Source of the DNA: Prevotella melaninogenica
GTDB taxonomy: Bacteria; Bacteroidota; Bacteroidia; Bacteroidales; Bacteroidaceae
Direction of reading: 5' to 3'
DNA length: 64,000 bases
Assembly (NCBI RefSeq): GCF_018127965.1
Contig: NZ_CP072349.1
Location: 1,120,001 to 1,184,000 of the forward strand
Of the stretch, positions 1 to 7,838 are shown piece after piece; within the stretch, counting starts at the first letter, position 1, and each line of letters starts with the position of its first letter. The notes below the pieces were generated by a model, which saw nothing but the letters and a program-made list of their open reading frames with translations, did no database searches and was not told the origin of the DNA. The position numbers were made by a program, and so were the translations under genes.

Positions 1-880
1 GATCAAAGTCGATATTCTCAACTTCACTACCTATCTCACCTGCAATATCCTTCAGTTCTATATGTACTGATGATAAACGCTGTACGAGTTCTTGTGCTTT
101 AGGATATACCTTCTCAATATTTCCAAGACTATCCAGACTTTGGCCCAGCTTTCGAAGAACTCCGTTGTCATCATCACTCAACAGATTATCAGCCTCATAG
201 AAAGCTGTTTTGATATCTTCTGAATGAGAGAGTGTTTCACTTTCTTGCTCGAGTTCTTCTTGTCTGCCCTCAATTAGATTAGCATTGTCCAACTCATTGA
301 ATTGAAAACGCATGAATTCTTCATTTTCCTGCGCTTTGGAAATCTGTTCTTTCATATCTGAAAGACGTCTTTCTGCTTCTTTATAGTCTTGATAAGACGA
401 ATGATAAGCAGCCAGTTCTTTTGTGTCTTGAGCGATAATATCCACAACATTCAACTGGAAGTCATCCTTCTGTAACAAAAGATTCTGATGCTGCGAATGA
501 ATATCTATAAGTTGTTCACCCAATGCACGCATCATCTGCAGTGATACAGGTGTATCATTAATGAAGGCACGTGACTTTCCTGTAGCCGTCAGTTCACGGC
601 GAACAATTGTATCTTCAGTTTCAAAATCAATATCTTGTTCCTCGAAAAAGGATTCAACCCCATAGTTAGAAAGGTCAAAATGTGCCTCAATCGTACATTT
701 CTTTTCTCCTTGCTTTATCTGTTTGCTATCAGCCCTATTGCCTAATAGCAAACCGATTGCCCCCAGGATAATACTCTTTCCCGCTCCTGTTTCACCAGTA
801 ATAACCGAGAAACCAGAATGAAAAGCAATATCTAATTGATCAATCAACGTGTAGTTTTTTATATATAGATGTTTCAGCAT
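1..880 (-). CDS. recN: DNA repair protein RecN, N-terminal part
   Basis: Reading leftward from the ATG at 880, the frame stays open to the window edge, about 293 codons of a protein usually near 550 residues. RecN is an SMC-like ATPase that acts in recombinational repair of double-strand breaks. The start MLKHLYIKNYTLIDQLDI is the typical RecN/SMC head. The Walker A motif GETGAGKS lies at residues 29-36, and a Q-loop-like region (DIHSQHQNLLL) follows near residue 135. The stretch after residue 150 is Glu/Gln/Lys-rich and looks like the start of the coiled coil. The C-terminal head with Walker B is outside the window. It is probably co-transcribed with the DUF4835 and coaBC genes upstream, an order common in Bacteroidales. 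Confidence 0.93.
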   Translation of the reverse strand, partial: MLKHLYIKNYTLIDQLDIAFHSGFSVITGETGAGKSIILGAIGLLLGNRADSKQIKQGEKKCTIEAHFDLSNYGVESFFEEQDIDFETEDTIVRRELTATGKSRAFINDTPVSLQMMRALGEQLIDIHSQHQNLLLQKDDFQLNVVDIIAQDTKELAAYHSSYQDYKEAERRLSDMKEQISKAQENEEFMRFQFNELDNANLIEGRQEELEQESETLSHSEDIKTAFYEADNLLSDDDNGVLRKLGQSLDSLGNIEKVYPKAQELVQRLSSVHIELKDIAGEIGSEVENIDFD

Positions 881-951
881 ATATTTGTCAATGATAATAA
901 TTGAAGTTAAGGTAGAGGACAACTGTGTCCTACAAAGAGGTTACTATTGTT

Positions 952-1869
952 TTATTTTATCCCATGTAATATTCTGACTGGCATTGATACCAAAGAGGAT
1001 ATCATAGACCAATTCTTTTTCTTTTGTGTTCCTTTGCCTTTATATATATTAGCCAACTCGTCTTTCTTGTAGTCTGTCCAGATTTGTGGTAACATACTTA
1101 TTGGACGATTCTCATGTGCTTTCTTTAATCCATTCTCCAAAGCTGACGTGATATTTGTACGACCACGTTCGGCATTGTTAGCCATTTCATCCAAACCTGT
1201 TCGGTAATAGTCGTACTGCAATTGACGAAAAGGTTTCATAGCACCATCAAGATAATCGTTGATAATAGCAAAGCGGTTGCGTGAATTATCAAAAGCTTTC
1301 CATCCCGTAAAGTTAAGATTCTGTGCATTATTCGTCAAAACCATGCAGCGTTGTAGGATATCTTCACCACCCATAGGAGAGAAAGAGTCTAAATCTAAAC
1401 CTATGATAAGATAAGCATAATAAGCTATCAGAGCCGTCAGTTGGTTATCTATATTCTCTTCATTAAACTCAATCTGATCAAATTGAGCAAAGGTGAAGTT
1501 AAAGTCACCATCTTGATTATTATAGAGTGTGGAACTATAAGCAGCATTATAAACAGGGCGGTTTGCTTGTATCAAAGCAGAACAAGTAAAGAGGTTGCTA
1601 CCTGGGTCATATTTGCTAACAGTAATATTAAAGTTACAGTTTATACGTTCATTTCTTTGAAACTGATAATGAGTCCATTGCCGTGTATTAATAAACTGTT
1701 CTAAAGTCTGTTGTAGATTCTCAAAGACAGAAGCATCTGTACCCTGAATCTGATTATGATTCACGGTTACCTTTGCATTTAGCTCTTGCGCAGATAATTC
1801 TCCATTAGAGAATAGAAACAAGCTCATCAATAATATCACGAGCCACTTCTGTCTTTGGTTTCTTAGCAT
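952..1869 (-). CDS. DUF4835 family exported protein
   Basis: A 305-residue protein with a signal peptide: a basic start (MLRNQRQK), a hydrophobic stretch and a likely cleavage after ELSAQ near residue 28. The mature part is rich in Asn, Gln and Tyr and has no catalytic motif I recognise. It resembles the DUF4835 family, which in Bacteroidota sits between coaBC and recN, as here. Function is unknown; an envelope location is inferred from the signal peptide. The chosen ATG lies 65 nt inside the end of coaBC. The alternative at residue 15 would shorten the signal peptide badly, so the overlap is probably real and suggests translational coupling. Confidence 0.82.
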   Translation of the reverse strand: MLRNQRQKWLVILLMSLFLFSNGELSAQELNAKVTVNHNQIQGTDASVFENLQQTLEQFINTRQWTHYQFQRNERINCNFNITVSKYDPGSNLFTCSALIQANRPVYNAAYSSTLYNNQDGDFNFTFAQFDQIEFNEENIDNQLTALIAYYAYLIIGLDLDSFSPMGGEDILQRCMVLTNNAQNLNFTGWKAFDNSRNRFAIINDYLDGAMKPFRQLQYDYYRTGLDEMANNAERGRTNITSALENGLKKAHENRPISMLPQIWTDYKKDELANIYKGKGTQKKKNWSMISSLVSMPVRILHGIK

Positions 1870-3016
1870 AACTCTTCTTACCTTCTTTGTTGATAATCGT
1901 TATTTGGTTATCATCTGCTTGGAAAGTTGTACCTGGAATTCTTGTTGAGTTCAAAACAATGAAGTCAGCATTCTTCTTTTCCAACTTTCTTTGGGCATTG
2001 CTTTCTTCTTCATTTGTTTCTAATGCAAAAGCAACAATGCGCTGTCCTTCTCCTTTCATAGTGCCAATAGTTGCGGCAATATCCTGCGTTGGCTTCAGTT
2101 TTAAGAGTAAATCGTCACCCACTCGCTTAATCTTTTGCTCTGCAATCTCTTCTGGACGAAAGTCAGCAACAGCTGCACAAAGTATTGCTGCATCACAATT
2201 AGAGAACTCCCCTACTGCAGCTTCATACATTTCCTTACAGCTTTCAACATCAACTCTCTGAATACTTTCAGAACAAGTAAGGCTCACTGGACCAGCAACA
2301 AGCACAACCTTCGCACCACGTCGACTGCACTCTTCTGCCAAAGCAAAACCCATTTTACCTGAAGAATAGTTTCCTATAAAACGTACTGGGTCAATCTTTT
2401 CGTATGTAGGACCAGCTGTTATAAGAATCTTTTTATCTTTTAAATCTTCTATATAAGATTGCGACTCCGATGAAGTAGAGAAGAAATCCGCCAAAGCCTT
2501 AACAATATTCTCAGGCTCTTCCATTCTTCCCTTACCCTCCAGACCACTGGCAAGAAAACCGCTACTTGGCTCAATAATACGATTTCCGAAGTTGCGCAAT
2601 GTTTTTATATTCTTCTGCGTTGATGCATGCTTATACATATCTAAGTCCATTGCAGGTGCAATGAAGACTGGTGCTTTCATTGAGAGATAAGTCGTAATAA
2701 GCATATTGTCAGCTACTCCATTTGCCATCTTACCCAGCGTTGCAGCTGTACAAGGAGCAATAACCATTGCATCCGCCCATAGTCCGAGGTCTACATGAGA
2801 GTTCCACGTACCATCCTTTTGTGAAAAAAACTCACTTACAACAGGTTTATGTGTTAATGCAGACAATGTGATAGGAGTAATAAACTCCTTACCAGCAGGC
2901 GTAATAACTACCTGCACTTCTGCTCCACTCTTTATCAGCTCACGGATAATAAGGCAACTCTTATACGCTGCAATAGAGCCTGTTATGCCTAAAACTATTT
3001 TCTTTCCTTTCAGCAT
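1805..3016 (-). CDS. coaBC: Bifunctional phosphopantothenoylcysteine decarboxylase / phosphopantothenate-cysteine ligase
   Basis: CoaBC carries out two steps of coenzyme A synthesis in the cytoplasm: joining 4'-phosphopantothenate to cysteine, then FMN-dependent decarboxylation. The 403 residues match the usual length. The N-terminal flavoprotein half shows GSIAAYKS (residues 13-20), His74 in SHVDLG, and the loop FLASGLEGKGRM (154-165). The ligase half begins with ITAGPTYEKIDPVRFIGNYS near 199 and has AAVADFRP and KIKR further on. The loop Cys and the Asn of PAMN of the well-studied E. coli enzyme are Ser157 and Asp124 here. I believe this is usual in Bacteroidota, but it cannot be checked here. 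The next upstream gene ends 4 nt away, so this is one operon with the exonuclease gene. Confidence 0.93.
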   Translation of the reverse strand: MLKGKKIVLGITGSIAAYKSCLIIRELIKSGAEVQVVITPAGKEFITPITLSALTHKPVVSEFFSQKDGTWNSHVDLGLWADAMVIAPCTAATLGKMANGVADNMLITTYLSMKAPVFIAPAMDLDMYKHASTQKNIKTLRNFGNRIIEPSSGFLASGLEGKGRMEEPENIVKALADFFSTSSESQSYIEDLKDKKILITAGPTYEKIDPVRFIGNYSSGKMGFALAEECSRRGAKVVLVAGPVSLTCSESIQRVDVESCKEMYEAAVGEFSNCDAAILCAAVADFRPEEIAEQKIKRVGDDLLLKLKPTQDIAATIGTMKGEGQRIVAFALETNEEESNAQRKLEKKNADFIVLNSTRIPGTTFQADDNQITIINKEGKKSYAKKPKTEVARDIIDELVSIL

Positions 3017-3020
3017 TATC

Positions 3021-3875
3021 TTACTTATTATTAAACTCTCTCAGGCGAATACGTGTCAAAACCTGCTTTGTGTTATAAGTAAAATCACTTGCAAGCATCC
3101 AACTGTAATAGCCAGGATCTTTACGCAGAACCTCTGCAACATCCCAACCTTTATACTTACCAAAGTTGAATACTTCATGACGACGTGGCTTTCCTGTAGC
3201 ATCCAACAACTGGTTACCATCCTTATCAGTCATGTCACACCATACTATACGACCAGCGAAGTCTACAAAGTCATTCATACGAGAGAACTCTGCAAGTTCA
3301 TCCATGTCGTTATTCAATACACGATCCGCTTCTTCCTGATTGCCGGGAGTATACATATCAAGTTCACCCTGCAGCACACGCCATGTAGCTTCAGTATCCT
3401 GATCCGCCTTATGTGCTTCAAAGTCGTCCTCCATCTTCCTACCACAGTAGAACTTATAGGCAGCGGCAAGATTGCGGCGCTCCATCTTATGGTAGATATT
3501 CTGTGCATCAATCAGACGACACTTTGAGAAATCAAAGTCAACACCTGCACGCAGAAACTCCTCTGCCAACATTGGCACATCAAAACGATTAGAATTATAT
3601 CCAGCAAAGTCACAACCAGCAAACTTGTCTGATAACTCCTTAGCCTTCTGTTTGAAGGTTGGCGCATCAGCCACGTCAGCATCAGAAATACCCGTCAATA
3701 GCGTCACCTCTGCAGGTATTGGCTTCTCAGGATTGATAAATATATTTTCTCTTTCCTCCTTTCCATCAGGATGAATCTTGATAAAAGAAATCTGGATAAT
3801 ACGGTCGTTTACAAGGTCAAGCCCTGTCGTTTCTAAGTCGAAAACTATCAAAGGCTTTGTCAAATTCAGTTTCAT
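3021..3875 (-). CDS. DnaQ-like 3'-5' exonuclease
   Basis: A DEDD-family exonuclease. From the preferred start MKLNLTKPLIVFDLETTG it shows ExoI (D13/E15), an ExoII-like stretch (AGYNSNRFDVPM) and ExoIII with His and Asp (EAHKADQDTEATW). This makes it a DEDDh enzyme like the proofreading subunit of Pol III or RNase T/ExoX. The C-terminal part FNFGKYKGWDVAEVLRKD resembles the ExoX C-terminal domain. An in-frame ATG 30 nt upstream (at 3905) would add ten residues that do not fit the family start, so 3875 is chosen. It lies between dnaN and coaBC on the same strand, consistent with a DNA-metabolism operon. The exact substrate is not visible. Confidence 0.88.
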   Translation of the reverse strand: MKLNLTKPLIVFDLETTGLDLVNDRIIQISFIKIHPDGKEERENIFINPEKPIPAEVTLLTGISDADVADAPTFKQKAKELSDKFAGCDFAGYNSNRFDVPMLAEEFLRAGVDFDFSKCRLIDAQNIYHKMERRNLAAAYKFYCGRKMEDDFEAHKADQDTEATWRVLQGELDMYTPGNQEEADRVLNNDMDELAEFSRMNDFVDFAGRIVWCDMTDKDGNQLLDATGKPRRHEVFNFGKYKGWDVAEVLRKDPGYYSWMLASDFTYNTKQVLTRIRLREFNNK

Positions 3876-3970
3876 ACGTCTGTGTATAACCCTATATATA
3901 ATCATAAAGGAGAATGGCTATATAGAAGATACACAGCCATCCTCCCGATAAAATCTATCTCACTTGTTTC

Positions 3971-5095
3971 TTAATCGTTCAACAACATCGGCATAATCAG
4001 CATGAGAATATCCTCATTCTCAGGCTGACTTCCTGGTACGATTACACCAGCACGTGATGGATCAGCCAACTGAATGACAACATCATCACTCTCAAGGTTG
4101 TTCAATATGTCAAGCATGCTTGAGCCTTTGAAGCCAATGCTCATAGGATTGCCACCATACTCACAGGTAACACTCTCCTTAGCACTTGTTGCAAAATCAA
4201 TATCTTCAGCATTCAACTCTAACAAACCTGCTGATACATGGAAACGAATCAACTGTGAAGAGTCACTTGCAAAAGGTAACACACGGCGCAAAGCACCAAT
4301 CAATGACTTACGATCAATCGTAACCTGATTAGGATTATCCTGTGGGATTACACTGTTATAATTAGGATATTTACCTTCAATCAAACGACATGCGAGGTTG
4401 CCTTCTGCAAAAGAAATCTCTGCAGAACGCTCATCGAAACGAATGATAACATCGCCACCATCCTTTGACAAAACATTCTTCAACAATGAAGCAGGCTTCT
4501 TAGGAAGAACAAATGAAGTTGGAGAGTCACTCTTAATAGAGAAAATCTTGTTTCTTACAAGCTTATGACCATCACTGGCAACTACAGCCAAACCATCTTC
4601 CTTCAAATCGAAGTAAACACCATTCATCACTGGGCGAAGCTCATCCTGTGCTGTTGCAAAGAGTGAACGTGTCAGACTATCTGATAACTTCTCAGCTTGA
4701 AGCGTAATTATTGTAGCATTATCTGATACAGACTGCGCCTTTGGATACTCATCTGCACCAAGAATTGGGAAGTTATAAGAACCATTCTGATAGGTAACAT
4801 AAATCTTCATTTCATCCAGATTCACATCCAATGTCAATGGTTGCTCTGGAAGTTCTTTCACAGCATCAAGAATCGTATGATTGTTCACTGCAAAATTGCC
4901 CTCGCCTTCACAACTCTCAAGATTCAATGTTCCGCGCATGACATTCTCACTATCTGAGGCAGTAATAGTAAGCTGACCATCACGAACTTCAAACAAGAAG
5001 CAATCCAAGATAGGAAGAGAATTCTTACTATTAATTACTCGAGAGAGAGTCAACAACCGGCTGCTCAATGCAGTGCTTGAAAGGTTAAATCTCAT
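3971..5095 (-). CDS. dnaN: DNA polymerase III beta sliding clamp
   Basis: A 374-residue protein of normal clamp length with the family start MRFNLSSTALSSRLLTLSRV and the conserved tail LMLIMPMLLND. The clamp is a ring-shaped dimer around DNA that tethers Pol III and other clamp-binding proteins. Internal segments typical of the second and third domains are visible (RPVMNGVYFDLKEDG near 160, SDGHKLVR near 177, LIEGKYPNY near 237). dnaA is not adjacent, which is usual for Bacteroidota. Its start faces the DUF3127 gene across about 210 nt that must hold divergent promoters. The gene ends about 95 nt before the exonuclease start and probably begins this leftward operon. Confidence 0.95.
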   Translation of the reverse strand: MRFNLSSTALSSRLLTLSRVINSKNSLPILDCFLFEVRDGQLTITASDSENVMRGTLNLESCEGEGNFAVNNHTILDAVKELPEQPLTLDVNLDEMKIYVTYQNGSYNFPILGADEYPKAQSVSDNATIITLQAEKLSDSLTRSLFATAQDELRPVMNGVYFDLKEDGLAVVASDGHKLVRNKIFSIKSDSPTSFVLPKKPASLLKNVLSKDGGDVIIRFDERSAEISFAEGNLACRLIEGKYPNYNSVIPQDNPNQVTIDRKSLIGALRRVLPFASDSSQLIRFHVSAGLLELNAEDIDFATSAKESVTCEYGGNPMSIGFKGSSMLDILNNLESDDVVIQLADPSRAGVIVPGSQPENEDILMLIMPMLLND

Positions 5096-5306
5096 TAGTA
5101 TCTATTTTAGTTAATATTCTGTTACACTTATTAGATATCCAGACGGCTGAAACGTGTTTACTACCATCTTTCAACTTCATCGTACAAAAATACAAAAAAG
5201 CGACGTGAAAAACAAAAAATAAGTATAAAAGTTTCGCTTTTTAGAACTATTTTAGTAATTTCGCAAACAGAATAAAGTATTAAAATAACCAAAACAAGTA
5301 AGATAA

Positions 5307-5708
5307 ATGGATTTACAAGGAAAAGTAATTGCTGTTCTTCCTGCACGTGAGGGAACTTCAGCTCGAGGACCATGGAAGTCACAAGAGTATGTGATTGAGA
5401 CGCACGACCAGTATCCAAAGAAGATGGTTTTCAATGTCTTTGGTGCTGATAGAATTGAGCAGTTCGCTATCAAGGCTGGTGAAGAGCTCAACGTAAGTTT
5501 TGACATTGATGCACACGAGTACAACGGTCGTTGGTTTAATAATCTTCGTGCATGGAACGTTCAGCGTGTAGACGCTACAGCTGCTATGGCTGGTGCGCCT
5601 GTTGCTGCAGCTCCAGTCACTCCTCAGCCAGCTCCTGCTGCGCCACAGGCTACCCCATTCCCTCCTGCACAGCCAGAGGAAAATTCTACAGATGACTTAC
5701 CATTCTAA
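5307..5708 (+). CDS. DUF3127 protein with SSB-like acidic tip
   Basis: A 133-residue protein. Residues 1-88 form a compact domain (MDLQGKVIAVLPAREG, GRWFNNLRAWNVQRV) matching DUF3127, an OB-fold-like domain I associate with Bacteroidota. Residues 90-122 are a flexible Ala/Pro/Gln linker, and the protein ends in EENSTDDLPF. That layout (OB domain, disordered linker, acidic DDxPF tip) is that of single-stranded DNA-binding proteins, whose tip recruits repair and replication partners. The DNA-binding role is inferred. It is divergent from dnaN and is followed by a strong terminator, so it is likely transcribed alone. Confidence 0.8.
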   Translation: MDLQGKVIAVLPAREGTSARGPWKSQEYVIETHDQYPKKMVFNVFGADRIEQFAIKAGEELNVSFDIDAHEYNGRWFNNLRAWNVQRVDATAAMAGAPVAAAPVTPQPAPAAPQATPFPPAQPEENSTDDLPF

Positions 5709-5738
5709 TAGAATTACACTATTTTCTGATATAGATTA

Positions 5739-5775
5739 AGACAGACTCTCTGATTTTGTAGAGTCTGTCTTTTTG
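5739..5775 (+). terminator. Rho-independent terminator after the DUF3127 gene
   Basis: A perfect 10-bp stem AGACAGACTC / GAGTCTGTCT with a 12-nt loop is followed by a T-rich tail (TTTTTGTTTT). It sits 30 nt after the stop codon of the DUF3127 gene. From its end to about 5980 I see no gene or clear element. Confidence 0.85.
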
Positions 5776-5982
5776 TTTTAACAGATATTCTTATTACTAA
5801 AATCTTAGCTTTATACCTTATTATGTGGTGATACTATAAGTTGTAAAACACAATGTCTATAAAAGTAAAACCTATTATCAAATTTATAGTACTAATACAA
5901 TATGAAAATAGAACAAAAAATCGACACTTAACTTTCTTCATAGTACAGATTTGATAAAGATAGCAAATTTATTATCAATACA

Positions 5983-6014
5983 CTTGACATGAATGTTATT
6001 TTTATTTATCTTTG
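5983..6014 (+). promoter_or_regulatory. Bacteroidota-type promoter for the lipoprotein operon
   Basis: A -33 element CTTG (5983-5986) and a -7 element TATCTTTG (6007-6014) are 20 nt apart. This matches the TTTG-N19/20-TAnnTTTG pattern of the Bacteroidota primary sigma factor. The first start codon follows about 50-70 nt later. Confidence 0.65.
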
Positions 6015-6086
6015 CAGCAGATAATCGATTATCTCATAATTTAATCAACTAAAAAACAAAGAAAATGAAACAAACAAACGAACAAA

Positions 6087-7040
6087 ATGATTCTATACTG
6101 TATCATTTTAGTGATAGCTTCAATAGGATGTACAAACATCGAATCAAACAAAGGAGGTGAAGTGGTAAAGGACGAAACCAGAAACTTTTTTAAGGCACTG
6201 ACTTTCAATGTCCCTGCCATTGCATCAACTCAACTAATTCCAACAGGAAAAACCAGAGCGAGCAATGCCAAAGACTCCATCAATACGAGTAATTATGTAA
6301 CATTACATGCTGATTTCCCTGAAGATGCAACAGAGATACAGAAAAAGTTACTTAAATACGTACGAACGGTACAGGATGTATCAGATTTTCATAGAATAAC
6401 TGCTGCAGATTTTTCCATAGTACCAAACATGCAAAGTGGAGAAAATGATATTATTGTTTCAACTGTAGAAATCAAAAATGTTTTAAATCCTATGTTGGGC
6501 GTAAGTAGGGGATACTTGCTGGAGCAAGATATAACAGAAGAAGAGCTTAATCAAATAATAGCAGAGACAGGAGCAAGCGACGAGGATGTTATTCTTGTTG
6601 CAATGATTTTAGGTAGTCAAGACATTCAATGTGCAGAGTTACAAGTTTCAAAGAATGAAAGACAAACATTTAATTTCTTAGCAACACCATGTTATGCCAA
6701 AGACAATTTTGCTAAACAAAGTAATCTAAAGATTATTTTTGACTGTGCTTTAGAAGCCATAGGAGCAGACATATTTACAAATGCAGTTGCATTTGCAAAA
6801 GCCAAGTGGTCAAAAGTTATTATTAAAAAAATTTTTAAGACTGTTGCTAAGAGAGCTTTAGGTCCAGTCGGTGTAGGAATAGCTGTAGCAGAATTTGGAT
6901 GGTGTCTTTACAGGCACAGTAATATAGACTGTTCTGTTTATGCTTCTCCCGAAATGCGAAAACGTATGGAGATGAATAGGATTGAAGAAAAATTGCGTGA
7001 ATTAGAAAAGCTGGAAGAAGCAAAGAAAAGAAAACAGTAA
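6087..7040 (+). CDS. Putative lipoprotein with Gly-rich membrane-active-looking C-terminal region
   Basis: Begins MILYCIILVIASIGCTN, a lipoprotein signal peptide with the lipobox Cys at residue 15. There is no enzyme motif. Residues about 210-285 form a distinct module: two Cys (FDC, then GWC and DC), a basic amphipathic helix (KVIIKKIFKTVAKRA) and the hydrophobic stretch LGPVGVGIAVAEFGW. The end (MEMNRIEEKLRELEKLEEAK) is a charged helix. I have the impression of similar LGPxGVAIAV modules in other Bacteroidales proteins, but cannot name a family. Another ATG at 6065, better placed after the promoter, is in a different frame and stops after 30 codons, so the 5' end may carry a 1-nt shift. It is followed 17 nt later by a small membrane protein gene. 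Confidence 0.6.
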   Translation: MILYCIILVIASIGCTNIESNKGGEVVKDETRNFFKALTFNVPAIASTQLIPTGKTRASNAKDSINTSNYVTLHADFPEDATEIQKKLLKYVRTVQDVSDFHRITAADFSIVPNMQSGENDIIVSTVEIKNVLNPMLGVSRGYLLEQDITEEELNQIIAETGASDEDVILVAMILGSQDIQCAELQVSKNERQTFNFLATPCYAKDNFAKQSNLKIIFDCALEAIGADIFTNAVAFAKAKWSKVIIKKIFKTVAKRALGPVGVGIAVAEFGWCLYRHSNIDCSVYASPEMRKRMEMNRIEEKLRELEKLEEAKKRKQ

Positions 7041-7057
7041 AAGAACTAAGAAATAAT

Positions 7058-7267
7058 ATGATAATATTTGCATTTGCACTTTGTGCCGTTTTAGTTTATA
7101 TAACTGTCAAAAGCGTGTGGGGGTTATTTAAGAACTGGAAAGAAATGGATTTCAAATCTTGTCTTATCAATATCACCATCTCTATTATATCAGTTGGCGG
7201 TTTTACTTATATTCTTTGGAAGCAAAAAGCCATACAAGATGTGATAGAGTTCATAAAGAATCTCTAA
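7058..7267 (+). CDS. Small two-helix membrane protein, unknown function
   Basis: A 69-residue protein with hydrophobic segments at residues 1-22 (MIIFAFALCAVLVYITVKSV) and about 37-55 (INITISIISVGGFTYILW), and a short charged tail. No family is recognised. It starts 17 nt after the lipoprotein gene on the same strand and is closed by a terminator, so the two form one operon. A size and layout like this is common for immunity or accessory membrane proteins. That role is only a guess from the context. Confidence 0.6.
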   Translation: MIIFAFALCAVLVYITVKSVWGLFKNWKEMDFKSCLINITISIISVGGFTYILWKQKAIQDVIEFIKNL

Positions 7268-7273
7268 AAAGAC

Positions 7274-7316
7274 AAAGAGCACAGCAGGATTTCTAATTCT
7301 ACTGTGCTCTTTTTAC
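7274..7316 (+). terminator. Terminator of the lipoprotein operon
   Basis: The arms AAAGAGCACAG (7274-7284) and CTGTGCTCTTT (7302-7312) form an 11-bp stem followed by a short T/A tail. It lies directly after the stop codon of the small membrane protein gene. Confidence 0.8.
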
Positions 7317-7408
7317 ATTTAACTATTCAATGTTTATCTGAGTAAAATGAGTTGTAGGAATACTACTTGTAAAGATAAATTCAATTCTAAAAAACTATGT
7401 GAGCCTCT

Positions 7409-7496
7409 ATTGCGTTCAAATCAAGTGTCAATTGACGTTCAATAGGTGCTTAATTGAAGGCAAACTAAGGCTTAATTGAAGTCCGATTAAGCACCT
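7409..7496. repeat. 22-bp phased intergenic repeat array (ATTGA type), four units
   Basis: The word ATTG starts at 7409, 7431, 7453 and 7475, exactly 22 bp apart, and each unit continues with a variant of ACGTTCAA-n-TAAG-n-CTTA. On the opposite strand the units read like TTCAATTAAGCCTTAG. The units match the CAAAAGGGC arrays near 22.4 and 32.0 kb in spacing and partly in sequence. The array lies between the lipoprotein operon and the end of nuo. From 7500 to 7770 I see nothing else recognisable. Confidence 0.6.
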
Positions 7497-7771
7497 CTTC
7501 TTTCACAATTCTGTAACCTTTTAATTACTTGACAGTTACAAGACCAACAAAAACTCCGCTTTACCAGATTTTCTACACCTATAATACGATTATTTATGTA
7601 AATATTTTTTCAATAGATATAATAAGAAAAAAAGGAGAAATTACCGTAATTCATAGTCATTAAATTTGCCTGGTACTGTCCATACTTAGACACGTAGTGA
7701 AGGCATATTGTCTTTGCCTGTTTCGCTTTTATTCTCCTCCAATTTGCTTTTGTTAGGGTTCAATACAAAAG

Positions 7772-7809
7772 AAAATCGCCCAGAGATTTACTAAAATCTC
7801 CGGGCGATT
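7772..7809 (-). terminator. Terminator of the nuo operon
   Basis: On the minus strand AATCGCCC-G-GAGATTTT pairs with AAATCTC-T-GGGCGATT, a long stem with one mismatch and a short loop, followed by TTTTC. It begins about 30 nt after the nuoN stop codon and so ends the ten-gene nuo transcript. Confidence 0.8.
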
Positions 7810-7838
7810 CATATTACTTGTTCACTAATCAGCGGTTA

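Noticed and set aside
2868..3527. Plus-strand 219-codon frame opposite coaBC and the exonuclease gene
   Set aside because: Antisense to two strongly supported enzymes; composition is that of a shadow frame.
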